64,000 bases of DNA from Rhodoferax sp. PAMC 29310. Its GTDB lineage: Bacteria; Pseudomonadota; Gammaproteobacteria; Burkholderiales; Burkholderiaceae_C. The notes beneath the pieces were generated by a model. The model was given only the letters and a program-made list of their open reading frames with translations. It was not told the DNA's origin and did not search any database. Shown here in pieces: positions 6,927-16,665 of the stretch (position 1 is its first letter; every line of letters begins with the position of its first letter). The position numbers were made by a program, and so were the translations under genes. The stretch is from NCBI RefSeq assembly GCF_017948265.1, contig NZ_CP072852.1, forward strand, positions 496,001 through 560,000, written 5' to 3'.

Positions 6927-7678
6927 GGTATTTCCTTTCGGGTTTACGACGCTGCGATCTGTAGTGCCGTCATGACCTTGGTCGCAATAGCCTGAAAAAA
7001 CGTGACAGATATTTTTAGATATCGCTCATGCGTCCACCCGCCATCCGCACGGCAGCAGATCGATGCGAAACAGCGGACCGATGTCGCTGCGCAGTTCAAC
7101 ACGGCCTCTTGGCCGCAGGGCATCTGGAATTCACTTGACGACCTTGCCACCACGGTGCACAGCCTTGATTGAAGTTTCCCGACTGGCCGAGCGGTCCGCT
7201 TTCACAGAGCTGAGCGCTACGGCAGCGTGAAGCGCTTTGACCGGCAAACACATCAAGTCTTTTCTCATCCCGGTTGATCTTCTTGGTGAACGTTTTTTCC
7301 ACGCTGGTCGAATTGTTGGGTGCATCAAGGCGTTGTTCGACGAAAACCGTCAGGAACAACACTGTCGTTGGCTAGAGCGATGGCGTCACCATACCGACAG
7401 CGTGATGGAAGGTGACGTCAACTGGGCGCGATATCGATTGCCTCCTACGGACCGCGGGTGCCGCTGAGATTCGTGAGCGGGTGACAAACTGGCGAGGTGT
7501 GAAGGTGCTGTCCGATCGATACGTCAATGCCCGGATTCACACACAGTCGCCAGCTCCAATTCGAATGGTGCTGGCGATGTCAGTGTAAGGATCGGGTGAA
7601 GGGCAGCGACAGAAGGGGACAGGCCATGAGGCTCGCAACCGAATACTTCTTGGATTTGCAAATGCCCCACACGCCCCC
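6927..7678. other. 750-bp stretch without a recognisable gene
   Basis: Only short open frames occur. Two look mildly protein-like: a minus-strand frame ending near 7134 (reading KALHAAVALSSVKADRS) and a plus-strand frame before the TAA at 7586 (reading AEIRERVTNWRGVKVLSDRY). Neither could be assigned to a family. The stretch leads directly into the startless 3-hydroxybutyrate dehydrogenase remnant, so it is probably eroded coding DNA. Confidence 0.4.
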
Positions 7679-8461
7679 ACGCGGCTCAAGAAAACCGACC
7701 TCATCACCGGATCAACCAGCGGCATTGGCCTGGGCATCGCGACGGCTTTGGCCGCAGCGGGCCATGACATCGTGCTCAACGGGTTTGGCGAAGCCGCAAC
7801 CATTGAGCAACTGCGCGCCGATCTGGCGCAATTGCACGGCGCGAGCGTGCGCTACAGCGGTGCCGATTTGTCAGACCTCGTGGCCACCCAATCCATGATG
7901 GAGGAGGCCATCAGCGAATGGGGCGCCATTGATATTCTGGTGAACAACGCGGGCATCCAATATGTGGCGCCGGTGGATGAGTTCCCAGTGGACAAATGGA
8001 ACGCCATCATTGTCATCAACCTGTCGGCCGCGTTTCACACCATGCGTTTGGCTTTGCCCGGCATGAAAGCCAAAGGCTGGGGCCGGGTGCTCAACGTGGG
8101 CTCGGCGCACGCGCTCGTCGCATCCCCATTGAAGTCTGCCCACGTGGCAGCCAAACACGGTATTGCCGGCTTCACCAAGACCGTGGCGTTTGAAGTGGCC
8201 ACCCAGGGCATCACTGCCAACGCGCTGTGCCCCGGTTATGTCTGGACGCCATTGGTGGAAAAGCGGGTTCCCGACACGGCCAAGGCGCGCGGGTTGACTG
8301 AGCAGCAGGTAATTGACGACGTGCTGCTGCACGCGCAGCCCACCAAACAGTTCGTCACCATCGAGCAGGTGGCGGCCTACGCGGCGTTCCTGTGTACCGA
8401 CGCTGCGGCCAGCATCACCGGTGCGGTGATGCCCATCGACGGCGGCTGGACGGCCCAATGA
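7679..8461 (+). pseudogene. 3-hydroxybutyrate dehydrogenase (SDR), start codon and catalytic Tyr lost
   Basis: The frame encodes a short-chain dehydrogenase closely resembling D-3-hydroxybutyrate dehydrogenases, which oxidise 3-hydroxybutyrate to acetoacetate with NAD during PHB or ketone-body use. The NAD loop TGSTSGIGLGIA, NNAG and the C-terminal IDGGWTAQ are present. There is no ATG, GTG or TTG between the in-frame TAA at 7586 and TTG 7748, and that TTG lies inside the Rossmann core. An ACG at 7679 sits where the start would be expected. The usual catalytic Tyr-x3-Lys reads SAHVAAKHG, with CAC at 8141-8143 in place of a Tyr codon. Both defects argue for a dead gene. Acetoacetate decarboxylase and patatin remnants follow on the same strand. 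Confidence 0.8.
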
Positions 8462-8486
8462 GCCGGATGATCAGGGGCACACAGCC

Positions 8487-9270
8487 ATGAATGCCGAATC
8501 CATCCTGCAATTGCCGTCGATGCCGATGGCGCCACCGTCTTATCCCAAAGGACCGTACCGCTTTGTGGACCGTGAATACCTGATCATCACTTACAAGAGT
8601 GATCCGGCGGCCATTCGCGCCGCCTTGCCCGAGCCGCTGGAGCCAGACGGCTCAAACACAGTGCTGTTCGAGTTCATTCGCATGCCCGATTCGGCCGGAT
8701 TTGGCGACTACACCGAGTCGGGCATCGTCATCCCTGCGCTGCACCAAGGAGAGCATGTGAACTTCACGGCCCAGATGTACCTGGACGTTGAGCCACCATT
8801 GCCGGCGAGCGCGAGATCTGGGGCTTTTCCAAGAAGCTCGCCCTGTCCCAACTGCGTATCGCCCATGACACGCTCACCGGCACGCTGGAGTACGCGGGTG
8901 TGCAGGTGGCAGTGGGCACCATGGGCTACAAGCACCAGCACCTGCTTTATGACTTGGACGGCAAAAAGGCCTGTAGCGCAGACGCCATTTTGCGAAAGAT
9001 GGAGAAGACCCAGGTCAACCTCAAACTCATTCCGCATGTGGACGGTCAACTGGCCATGGCCCAACTGGTGGCCTACAACCTGACCGATATCCAGGTGCAG
9101 GGCGCCTGGTCGGGTCCGGCGCGCCTGCATCTGGTACCCCACGTGAATGCACCGGTGGTCGATCTGCCGGTGCGCGAGATTGTGGGGGGCATTTCATTGC
9201 CAACCTCACGCTCCCCTATGGCCGTGTCCTGCACGACTACCTGAAACCCAACGTATCCAAGGCAGCCTGA
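8487..9270 (+). pseudogene. Acetoacetate decarboxylase, two frameshifts
   Basis: Acetoacetate decarboxylase converts acetoacetate to acetone and CO2 through a Lys Schiff base. Homology starts at ATG 8487 (YPKGPYRFVDREYLIITYKS) and runs to MYLDVEPPLP near 8805. It then continues one frame over with EIWGFSKKLAL, which includes the active-site Lys region, TLTGTLEYAG, VNLKLIPHVDG and GPARLHLVPHVNAP. It shifts again at the G-run 9184-9189 and finishes HFIANLTLPYGRVLHDYLK before TGA 9268-9270. Each shift is equivalent to losing one base. All expected blocks are present in order, so decay is recent. The gene lies 25 bp after the dehydrogenase remnant and 1 bp before the patatin gene. Confidence 0.85.
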
Positions 9271-9271
9271 C

Positions 9272-10478
9272 ATGGCCACACGCGCACGCACTCCATCTTC
9301 ATCGCCATCGCGCCCGCCCAAGCAGGGCGCGCAGGTGCCTGCTAAAGCCAAACCGCACCGCCGCACTCACGCGCTCGACCCTGCCATGGCTGGTCCCCCG
9401 CCGCAGGACGTCATGGTCATGCAAGGCGGCGGGGCGGTGGGCGCTTTTCACGTGGGGGTCTACCAGGCCTTGCACGAAGGTGGGAAAGAACCTGATTGGG
9501 TCATTGGCACGTCCATCGGTGCCATCAACGCGGCCCTCATCGCGGGCAATCACCCCAAAAACCGTTTGCAACGCCTGCGAGCGTTCTGGGGTCGATTGCA
9601 CTCGCAGCCGGTTGCCCATGGCGCCTTTGAGCTGTTTCCGTCGCAGTCCGGTCTGGCAAAGTGGCAGCACAACATCGGCGTGGTCGGTCAGGGTGTTCCC
9701 GATTTTTCCAAACCCAACCTGCCCGCCTGGCTCAGCCCCCGGCAGGCGCTCGGCATCGAGAAGGCCGCCTACTACGACACACAACCGCTGCGCGACACCT
9801 TGAGTGAACTGGTCGATTTTGACTACCTGAACGGCTCGTCCACGCGCATCACGGTGGGGGCCGTCAACGCGCGCACGGGACAGATGCGCTACTTCGACAG
9901 TCGACACGAACGCATCAACATCGATCACATCATGGCATCGGGTGCGCTGGCGCCGGCCTTTGGCGCGGTGCGCATCGACGGCGACCCCTACTGGGACGGC
10001 GGCCTGTTTTCCAACACCCCGATTGAGGTGGTGTTGGACAACAAGCCTCGCCGTGACTCATTGATCTTCGCTTGCCGTCTGTGGGAACCCCATGGCGACG
10101 AACCTCAAAGCATCTGGGACATCCAGAGCCGCCTGAAAGACATCCAGTTTGCCAGCCGGGCAGAGCCGCACATCGAACGGCAAAAGCAATTGCACCATCT
10201 GCGCCACATCATCGGCGAGCTCGCCGGGCAGCTGCCGGGCAACCCCCATGCCCAGGCGCTGGGTGCCTAGGGATGCCGCACTGTGATGCACATTGTGAGT
10301 TTGATGGCCGCCCACCTGCCCGATGAGGATCAGACCAAGGACATCGATTTCACGCCCAGTGGCGTTGGTCTGCGCGTGCAAGCGGGCGCTGGCGGAAAAG
10401 CCCTGGGAGGGGGATGTCGATCCGCTGGACGGTGTCTTTGTGCACCGGGTACCGCATCCGGGCCTAGTCACTTTATAA
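9272..10478 (+). pseudogene. Patatin-like phospholipase (DUF3734 type), in-frame TAG plus a frameshift
   Basis: The N-terminal 332 codons encode an intact patatin hydrolase domain: oxyanion loop QGGGAVGAFHVG, nucleophile elbow GTSIG (about residue 88) and catalytic DGG in YWDGGLFSNTP. The C-terminal DUF3734 part is broken. A TAG at 10268-10270 sits where relatives have Trp (AWGC), and the same frame continues GCRTVMHIVSLMA and DEDQTKDIDFTP. Near 10380-10390 the frame shifts again and ends ALAEKPWEGDVDPLDGVF before TAA 10476-10478. A truncated catalytic domain could still be made. In relatives this gene commonly accompanies 3-hydroxybutyrate dehydrogenase and acetoacetate decarboxylase, which suggests a role in PHB or lipid turnover. 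Confidence 0.85.
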
Positions 10479-10694
10479 AGCGTCGCCGGAGACCGATGGA
10501 TGGCGTTTTTGCTTGTCGTCACATGTTGTGCGCCACCGTGTCGCACGCCTTGCAAATCAAACCCAGTAGTACCGCTGCCGCGTCAGCGAACGGCCAGGTC
10601 AGTGAACAATCTGTTGCCCTGCACTTGTATGGTAGTGGGTGTCTAACGCCTCTTTCTCCGAGAGAGTTCTGCGGTTGAGCAACTGCGGACAGGG

Positions 10695-12257
10695 CCTAGG
10701 AGTCTGGGCGGCAGAGGATTTTCAGATTTCAAAACAGTTGTTTGCGCAGATCCTCGCTTCGGTTTTTGACTGCGCGGCTCAGACGCGGGCCTGATACGTT
10801 CTGTTGAGTCACCTTTGGTGCTGTTTTGGCCGGGTTTTCTTCTCAGGCTGTCTTCATCGCCCCTATTCTTCGTAAATTGAGCGCCATGCAGACGAGTCTG
10901 AACTCAGCCTTTGCCTTTTCTATCCCGCGCATGCTGAATTGCCTGAACCCCAAGACGTTCTTGATCCAGCCGTTGGTGGTTCGGCAATCCATTTGCGTTT
11001 TCGGTAGTCAATCTTTCCTCGTGGTGTTTCGAACTTGGCAGCCATCGCCACCGTGTTGGGGGTAGCGCTGCGCATCCCTGGGCTTGGCTAGTACCTTGCC
11101 CTCACGGCCCAAGGCAATGACCAGTTCCATCTCGGGCTGGGTGATTGCCAATTCGGCCATCACTGCCTCGCTGCGGTAGCCTGCATCGGCCAGCACCTGC
11201 GTGGCAGATGAGCCCGTGTTTGAATTGACGGCGTTCAGCACCATGGGCAGTTGATGAACGTCGGAGCTGGTGTTAACTACTTCAGCAGCCACGATGATGT
11301 GTGCCGTCTCGTCCACTGCGGTTTGCGCGTTGTAGCTGTAATCAAACCCTCCACCGGCACGCTTTATGATGCGTGACTCGGGGTCCGTGAAGCTGTCCTG
11401 TGCCTTCGCAGGCGACACGCCGAAGTCGCGCTGGGAGGGCTTGCCACCGTTGGACTTGCCATTCTTGTCTTTGGGTTTGCGTTCGTCATCTGGAGTGCGC
11501 CTGCGCTGTGCATCGCTTTGGCGTTGACGTTGACGCTCCTCCAATCGGGCCTTGGCGGCCTCAATCGCAGCCAGTCGGACCTGTCTGCGCTCTAGTTCGG
11601 CAGGGATGTCCAGCTCAGGCTCATCCTTCTCGGCTTCGTTCATGTTGCTGGCCTTCTCCAGCAGTGCGGAAATCTGTGCCTTGAGTTCGGCCTCGGTGGT
11701 TTGCATGCGCCCTTAGCTCATGGCCTTGTGGCGGCTGGCATTAGCCTTGATCTTGGTGCCATCCACCGCAATGGTGCCTAGCTTGACCAGTCCCATCTCG
11801 CGTGCCAGGCCCACCACTTGAACAAAGAGCTCAGTGAACTCAATCAAGTGCAGCGCCCGAAAGTCCCGGATCGTTCGGTGCGCCGGGAAGTTCTCAGCTG
11901 CCAGCACCCGAAAGGCCACGTCTTCACGAAGCTTTCTTGCGATCTTGCGTGAACTGAAGACGCCGGTGGCATAGCCGTACACCAGTACCTTGACCATCAT
12001 GGCCGGGTTAAAGGGTTGGTTACGCGGGCCACCGCCGGCGTAGCGAACATGGAATGCACGCAGGTCCAAGCGGTCTACTGTGTCGTTGATGAAGTAGGCC
12101 AGGTGGCCTTAGGGCAACCACTCCTGCAACGCACAGGGCATGAGGTATTGCTGATTGGGCTGGTCAGGAACGTAGCTGGTGCTCATCCCTTCATTCTGCG
12201 CATCCTCACCCATTCAGCATCAGAGTTTTCCCTCCTTCTGCCGCCCAGACTCCTAGG
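10695..12257 (-). mobile_element. Degenerate IS1182-like insertion sequence
   Basis: The element is 1,563 bp long and bounded by perfect 20-bp inverted repeats: CCTAGGAGTCTGGGCGGCAG at 10695-10714 and its complement at 12238-12257. Both outer edges carry the palindrome CCTAGG, so a CTAG target duplication is possible. It contains one minus-strand transposase frame with several lesions. The ends are pristine while the coding region is dead, so it could still move if a related transposase acted in trans. Confidence 0.82.
10843..12186 (-). pseudogene. IS1182-family transposase, two nonsense codons and two frameshifts
   Basis: Reading from ATG 12186, the frame MSTSYVPDQPNQQYLMP stops at TAA (12109-12111), where relatives read PEGHL. 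It resumes HLAYFINDTVDRLDL and FNPAMMVKVLVYGYATGVFS, stops again at TAA 11713-11715 after KAMS, where Tyr is expected, and continues MQTTEAELKAQI to LADAGYRSEAVMAEL. A C-run (plus-strand G-run 11058-11062) shifts the frame to TVAMAAKFETPRGKIDYRKR. A second shift near 10971-10978 leads to NGWIKNVLGFRQFSMRG and the true end at 10843-10845. The family call is from the overall domain order and the C-terminal FRQFSMRG block. The copy is dead. Confidence 0.85.
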
Positions 12258-12286
12258 GGTTGCAAGGTGGCCTGTTCCAAGCCGCG

Positions 12287-12715
12287 TCAGGGCGCAGGTG
12301 CTGTGCCCGCTTTCTTGGCGATGCGCTCCCAGTCCTTGAGCGTTTGCAACATGCGGTTCTTGGCGTCGGTATGGCCTTCGATGAAGGTATCAGTCAGGCG
12401 CTTGCGCAATTCCAAGTCTGGTGGCGGTTCGGACAGGGCCTTGAGCCGGTCGATCAACAGCATCACCACCTGAAAACTTTTAGAGCCTATCGCCAGCACT
12501 AGCGGTGTTTGGCCGTCGTCGGCAGTGTCCTGCACATCCGCGCCGTGCTGAATCATGTGCTTGACCAGTCCGGCCTTGCCCTGCGCGCAGGCCCAGTGCA
12601 GGGGAATCAGCCCACCCTCAAGCCTCGCATTGAAATCGGCATCATTGGCGAGAAGCTCAGGTGTCAAAGGCCAGCCGCAAGCCTTGATCATTTGCAGAAG
12701 TTTCCAGTCGTTCAT
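12287..12715 (-). CDS. Ankyrin-repeat protein
   Basis: This 142-residue soluble protein carries two ankyrin repeats: GLIPLHWACAQGKAGLVKHM with IQHGADVQD (about residues 35-63), and DGQTPLVLAIGSKSFQVVML (about 66-85). Ankyrin repeats are protein-binding scaffolds and the partner is unknown. The N-terminus (MNDWKLLQMIKACGWPLTPE) and a C-terminal helical tail flank them. I chose ATG 12715; the frame is open further upstream, but that extension is not protein-like and would overlap the PACE gene. Its stop lies 30 bp from the IS1182-like end. It appears intact. Confidence 0.75.
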   Translation of the reverse strand: MNDWKLLQMIKACGWPLTPELLANDADFNARLEGGLIPLHWACAQGKAGLVKHMIQHGADVQDTADDGQTPLVLAIGSKSFQVVMLLIDRLKALSEPPPDLELRKRLTDTFIEGHTDAKNRMLQTLKDWERIAKKAGTAPAP

Positions 12716-12812
12716 TGGGTCTGTGGGGCCATGGTTCGTGTGAGGGCAAAGTTGCCGAACCGTGAAGTCTCTCACACAGGGGCAAGCATGGCCGCCTTGC
12801 GCCCGTTCGTCG

Positions 12813-13247
12813 TCAGGCCTCACCGTGCTTTTCTGCCGATTCTGGCAGCCCGAACACGCGGTCGAATGCCCATGTGAAGGCAATGGCATAGACAAAGAAG
12901 AAGGCCAGAAAGCCAAGATTCGCCACGAAGGCATTGAGCAATGACGTATTCAACCAGAGCGCCATGACGGGTACAAGTATCACAACGAGTCCGCCTTCAA
13001 AACCAATCCCATGCACCAAACGCCTCGCAAGGGATCGACCTTGCACGGACTGGCGCGCTTCCCAGCGCTCAAAGAGGGTGTTGAAGATGAAGTTCCAACC
13101 CAGCGCGATGCTTGACAGAACAACAGCGAGCCCGAGGGATGAGGCCGTGGATTCGCCGAAAACGAAACTCAAGACTGGCGCAACGAATGCAACAGCAAGG
13201 GCTTCATACAAGATGGCCTGCAGTACGCGCCGATTTTTGGGGCTCAT
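12813..13247 (-). CDS. PACE-family multidrug efflux transporter (chlorhexidine-efflux type)
   Basis: This 144-residue inner-membrane protein has four predicted helices arranged as two bacterial transmembrane-pair units. That is the layout of the proteobacterial antimicrobial compound efflux (PACE) family, proton-driven exporters of chlorhexidine and other cationic biocides. Visible hallmarks are ILYEALAVAF with a membrane Glu in helix 1, WNFIFNTLFERWE after helix 2, HGIGFEGGLV in helix 3 and FTWAFDRVFGLP at the end. Length and motifs match AceI-like proteins. The natural substrate cannot be inferred. No LysR regulator of the kind often found beside PACE genes is visible. Intact. Confidence 0.85.
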   Translation of the reverse strand: MSPKNRRVLQAILYEALAVAFVAPVLSFVFGESTASSLGLAVVLSSIALGWNFIFNTLFERWEARQSVQGRSLARRLVHGIGFEGGLVVILVPVMALWLNTSLLNAFVANLGFLAFFFVYAIAFTWAFDRVFGLPESAEKHGEA

Positions 13248-13435
13248 GACGAAACTGCAAGTCTAGCGCTTGGTGTGGCTGATGCCTGTTGACAAGGTGA
13301 TTGGCGGGCCAGCGCTGAAAGACGCTCTCATTGAGGATATTCGAGGGAGGCATCCATGGACCGTGCCTGTAAGAAATGGGTTTCGGTAACTCCCTCATAT
13401 GACTTTTCCCTTCAGGCTGGGATGATCAGGAGCAT

Positions 13436-13507
13436 ATGTCGAGCCTTACCCCTATTTCCCCCGACCGCTGGAAACTGTCCGTGGCGCCCATGATTTATGG
13501 GTGCTAA
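13436..13507 (+). pseudogene. dusA: Stranded native 5' end of dusA
   Basis: A good ribosome binding site (CAGGAG, 13427-13432) precedes ATG 13436, which opens MSSLTPISPDRWKLSVAPM and then runs into unrelated residues and TAA 13505-13507. The segment RWKLSVAPM matches the conserved N-terminus of tRNA-dihydrouridine synthase A. The remainder (MDWTDRHCR onward) is found 4.4 kb downstream at about 17,878. This is the original dusA start, separated from its gene by the integrated element. It can now make only a 23-residue peptide. Confidence 0.85.
13481..13494 (+). other. Left attachment site (attL) in dusA
   Basis: GTGGCGCCCATGAT encodes Val-Ala-Pro-Met in the native dusA frame. It shares 11 of 14 positions with 17866-17879, including the terminal ATGAT where the two flanks diverge. 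Strand exchange within this block explains the present arrangement. Confidence 0.65.
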
Positions 13508-13550
13508 AAAGCAACATTAATGAGGGTTTCAAGAGGATCGTGTGCAGCGG

Positions 13551-13561
13551 TGTGTGCAATC
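13551..13561 (+). repeat. 11-bp repeat, candidate integrase arm site (left)
   Basis: TGTGTGCAATC occurs here and again at 17716-17726, inside opposite ends of the element and in the same orientation. Paired short repeats close to both attachment sites are typical of tyrosine-integrase arm-binding sites. Binding itself is inferred. Confidence 0.45.
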
Positions 13562-13780
13562 GGTTTTTACATTTTGAGTAGGTTTCTGCACTTTTGTGCA
13601 CACGAAGAAAAACCGACTGACGAAAAAACCCCAGCGCAATGGCTGTTTGATGACTACTGCAACCTCCAAGCATCCGTCGGTCGATGAAGGAGTCCGGCAT
13701 TGATCCAACTGCAAGTGGTTGCAGGCGATGCAATGGCAAAATGCGATTACAAAAATTAGTCGTTGACCGGGTGTGTCGCC

Positions 13781-14026
13781 ATGATTGAACAGAATAAAAA
13801 TTTCATAAAAGTAAACGCAGCTTTCCCGCACATTGGTAAGAAGATCCAACTCTTTTGGGGGCATCCAGAATTCGTTGCCTTGATCGACGACTTGCAGCAA
13901 AACAAAAGGGGAGAGAAAAGGCAAGGATTTTCAATGGAGGTTGCCAATGCGCTGAACAATCTTGACTCTGAGCACACTCTGGCCTTTCCAAAGTTGGCCC
14001 GGAAAAGTGACATTTGGGGACTGTGA
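13781..14026 (+). CDS. Hypothetical protein, 81 residues, cargo of the dusA element
   Basis: I do not recognise this protein. It starts at ATG 13781 (MIEQNKNFIKVNAAFPHIG) and is soluble, Lys- and Asn-rich, with a hydrophobic core stretch IQLFWGHPEFVALIDDLQ, a basic patch QNKRGEKRQ and a helix FSMEVANALNNLD. There is no signal peptide or membrane segment. It is AT-richer than the surrounding chromosome, as is the rest of the element. It lies between attL and the IS21 copy, convergent with the integrase gene before IS21 landed. Small proteins in this position are often excisionases or regulators, but no helix-turn-helix is evident. Confidence 0.5.
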   Translation: MIEQNKNFIKVNAAFPHIGKKIQLFWGHPEFVALIDDLQQNKRGEKRQGFSMEVANALNNLDSEHTLAFPKLARKSDIWGL

Positions 14027-14166
14027 GATGGAGTTGACTCGTGGCGAATCGCGTTTGCCGTGTTGCCGCCGACCGAAAACTGAGCCACTTTTAGAGGCTG
14101 TGCCGATTCAAAACTGAGCCAGGTGTTTTACTAGCTCTGCCGATTTTTTAGGCAGGAGCAAACAAG

Positions 14167-15678
14167 GTGATCACCATGGAACTTTTAGGCAAGATAAGGC
14201 GCATGCAGATGCGCGACAAGCTCTCAGAGCGGGCCATTGCAAAACGCACGGGACTGTCACGCAACACCGTGCACAAATGGCTGGAGACCCCCGAAGAAGT
14301 TGAGGCTCCCAAGTACGTACGGGCCAAGACGTTTGGCAAACTGACAGCCCTCACTGACGAGTTGGAACAAGCCCTCAAGGCCGATGCCCACCGCCACAAA
14401 CAAGACCAACGCACAGGCAAAGCACTGTTTGCCCAAATCAAGGCCAGTGGCTACCTGGGTGGATACAGCCGTGTCACAGACTTCATCCGGGAGTGGCGCG
14501 CCACCGAGGGGAAGAAGCCTCATGCCTTCGTTCCTTTGAAGTTTGATCTGGGCGAAGCCTTCCAGTTCGACTGGAGCGAAGAAGGTTTGGTGGTCGGTGG
14601 CATTTACCGGCGCATGCAGGTGTCGCACATGAAGCTGTGTGCCAGCCGCGCCTTCTGGCTGGTGGCCTACCCCAGCCAGGGTCATGAAATGCTGTTCGAT
14701 GCCCATACACGCTCATTTGCGGCCCTGGGTGGTGTGGCCAGGCGCGGCATCTACGACAACATGAAGACCGCCGTGGACAAAGTCAAGAAGGGCAAGGGCC
14801 GTGTTGTGAACGCCCGCTTTGCTGTCATGTGCACGCACTACCTGTTTGATGCCGACTTCTGCAACGTCGCCAGTGGCTGGGAGAAAGGAGTCGTGGAGAA
14901 GAACGTCCAGGACAGCCGCAGGCGAATCTGGATCGAGGCGCAGACACGCCAGTGGCATTCATTTGATCAACTCAACGCCTGGCTGGGCGAGCGCTGCCGC
15001 GCCCTGTGGGGCGAGATCCGCCACCCCGAATACAAGCACTTCAGTGTGCTTGAGATGCTGGAGCAAGAGCGCACAGAGATGATGCCCATGCCCACCCCAT
15101 TTGACGGCTACGTGGAGAGCCCGGCCAAGGTCACCAGCACCTGCCTGGTGAGTGTGCAGCGCAACCGCTATTCGGTGCCTTGTGAGCTCGCTGGCCAGCG
15201 GGTTAGCACCAGGCTCTATCCCACGCGCATCAGCGTGGTGGCGCATGACGCGGTGGTGGCCAGTCACGAGCGCTTATCGGACCGTGGGCACACCAGCTAC
15301 GACTGGCAGCACTACATCGACTTGGTACAGCGCAAACCCGGTGCCTTGCGAAACGGTGCCCCCTTTGCAGACATGCCCGAGCCCCTGAAGAAACTGAAGC
15401 TGGGCCTGATGCGCCATGACGGCGGTGACAAGGTGATGGCACAGGTGCTGGCCGCAGTGCCAAGCGCTGGGCTGGAGGCAGTGCTGGTGGCGGTGGAACT
15501 GGTCGTTGAGTCCGGCGCGCTCAGTACCGAGCACGTCCTCAACGTGCTGGCCCGGCTCAATGCCAAGCCGATACCCGAGGCGGTGGAGACGACTTTGCTG
15601 CTTCAGGAGGCACCCGTGGCCAATACAGGGCGTTATGACAGCCTGCGTACGCTGACGGAGGTGAGCCATGCGTCCTGA
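14167..15678 (+). CDS. istA: IS21-family transposase IstA
   Basis: This 503-residue DDE transposase works with the AAA+ helper IstB. An N-terminal helix-turn-helix ([20 protein letters not shown], about residues 18-37) recognises the terminal repeats. The catalytic triad is visible as Asp in [12 protein letters not shown], Asp in [11 protein letters not shown] and Glu in [11 protein letters not shown]. The Mu-type C-terminal beta domain follows ([17 protein letters not shown]). GTG 14167 is chosen because GGAG at 14154-14157 lies 9 bases before it; ATG 14176 is an alternative. It overlaps istB by 11 bases, which suggests coupled translation. Confidence 0.93.
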   Translation: MITMELLGKIRRMQMRDKLSERAIAKRTGLSRNTVHKWLETPEEVEAPKYVRAKTFGKLTALTDELEQALKADAHRHKQDQRTGKALFAQIKASGYLGGYSRVTDFIREWRATEGKKPHAFVPLKFDLGEAFQFDWSEEGLVVGGIYRRMQVSHMKLCASRAFWLVAYPSQGHEMLFDAHTRSFAALGGVARRGIYDNMKTAVDKVKKGKGRVVNARFAVMCTHYLFDADFCNVASGWEKGVVEKNVQDSRRRIWIEAQTRQWHSFDQLNAWLGERCRALWGEIRHPEYKHFSVLEMLEQERTEMMPMPTPFDGYVESPAKVTSTCLVSVQRNRYSVPCELAGQRVSTRLYPTRISVVAHDAVVASHERLSDRGHTSYDWQHYIDLVQRKPGALRNGAPFADMPEPLKKLKLGLMRHDGGDKVMAQVLAAVPSAGLEAVLVAVELVVESGALSTEHVLNVLARLNAKPIPEAVETTLLLQEAPVANTGRYDSLRTLTEVSHAS

Positions 15679-16474
15679 TGTAACCACTGAACTCAAAGAA
15701 CTGCGCTTGCACGGCATGGTGGGTGCCTGGACGGATTTGATGGCTCAAGGCGAGGCATCAACGGCATCCTCAAAGTGGTTGATTGAACACCTGCTGGAGG
15801 CAGAACACACCGACCGTGCCATGCGCTCAGTGCGCCACCAAATGAACGCGGCCAAGTTCCCCTTGCATCGCGACCTGGCAGGGTTTGACTTTGCTTGTTC
15901 CAAAGTAGATCAGGCACTGGTCAAGCAGTTGGCCACGCTGGCATTTACGGACACCGCACAGAACGCCGTTCTCATTGGTGGGCCGGGCACCGGCAAGACC
16001 CATTTGGCCACCGCCATTGCGGTGGCCGGTATCGCATCCAAAGGCAAACGGGTACGTTTTTATTCCACCGTCGATTTGGTCAATGTGCTGGAGAAAGAAA
16101 AGCGCGATGGCAAGGCCGGGCGCATCGCACTGTCACTGATGCGCATGGATCTGGTGATCCTTGATGAACTGGGCTATTTGCCGTTCAGTCAAGCCGGTGG
16201 GGCCTTGCTGTTTCACCTGCTCTCCAAGCTGTACGAGCACACCAGTGTGATCACCACCACCAACCTGAGCTTCGCGGAGTGGTCCAGTGTGTTTATCGAT
16301 GCCAAGATGACCACGGCGCTGCTGGACCGGCTCACCCACCACTGTCATATCGTTGAGACGGGCAACGAGTCATACCGTTTCCAGCACAGCTCCATGGCGG
16401 CGAAGTCACGGATCAAGGCCCGGGAGCAAGCGCGTAAAGGGAGCAAAGAAACGCCAGTAGAGGAGCCCTTCTGA
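15668..16474 (+). CDS. istB: IS21-family helper ATPase IstB
   Basis: This 268-residue AAA+ ATPase is related to DnaC. It selects target DNA and activates IstA. It has an N-terminal helical region ([18 protein letters not shown]), Walker [15 protein letters not shown] (about residue 104), Walker [14 protein letters not shown], and sensor 1 [11 protein letters not shown], followed by [19 protein letters not shown]. The length is typical. It follows istA with an 11-base overlap and ends about 200 bp before the right terminus. A basic C-terminal tail ([16 protein letters not shown]) may contact DNA. Confidence 0.93.
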   Translation: MRPDVTTELKELRLHGMVGAWTDLMAQGEASTASSKWLIEHLLEAEHTDRAMRSVRHQMNAAKFPLHRDLAGFDFACSKVDQALVKQLATLAFTDTAQNAVLIGGPGTGKTHLATAIAVAGIASKGKRVRFYSTVDLVNVLEKEKRDGKAGRIALSLMRMDLVILDELGYLPFSQAGGALLFHLLSKLYEHTSVITTTNLSFAEWSSVFIDAKMTTALLDRLTHHCHIVETGNESYRFQHSSMAAKSRIKAREQARKGSKETPVEEPF

Positions 16475-16665
16475 AGGGGGCGCAAAGGGGAAATCCGCTA
16501 CAGGCGTCGCCCTGCGCTCCTTTCCCCTTTGCTGTTTCTGATTCAAAACCACCAAGACAGGAGAGTTCAAAAAAACAGCGACTGGGTACACTTATCCACA
16601 GTTGCCAATTCAAAAACTGGCAACCCGCCCTGGCTCAATATTGGATCGGCAGGGTGGCTCAATAT

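Noticed and set aside
13756..14088. Minus-strand frame reading into the left IS21 end
   Set aside because: It is antisense to the 81-residue frame and partly encoded by the IS. At most it holds the original, unknown C-terminal tail of the integrase.
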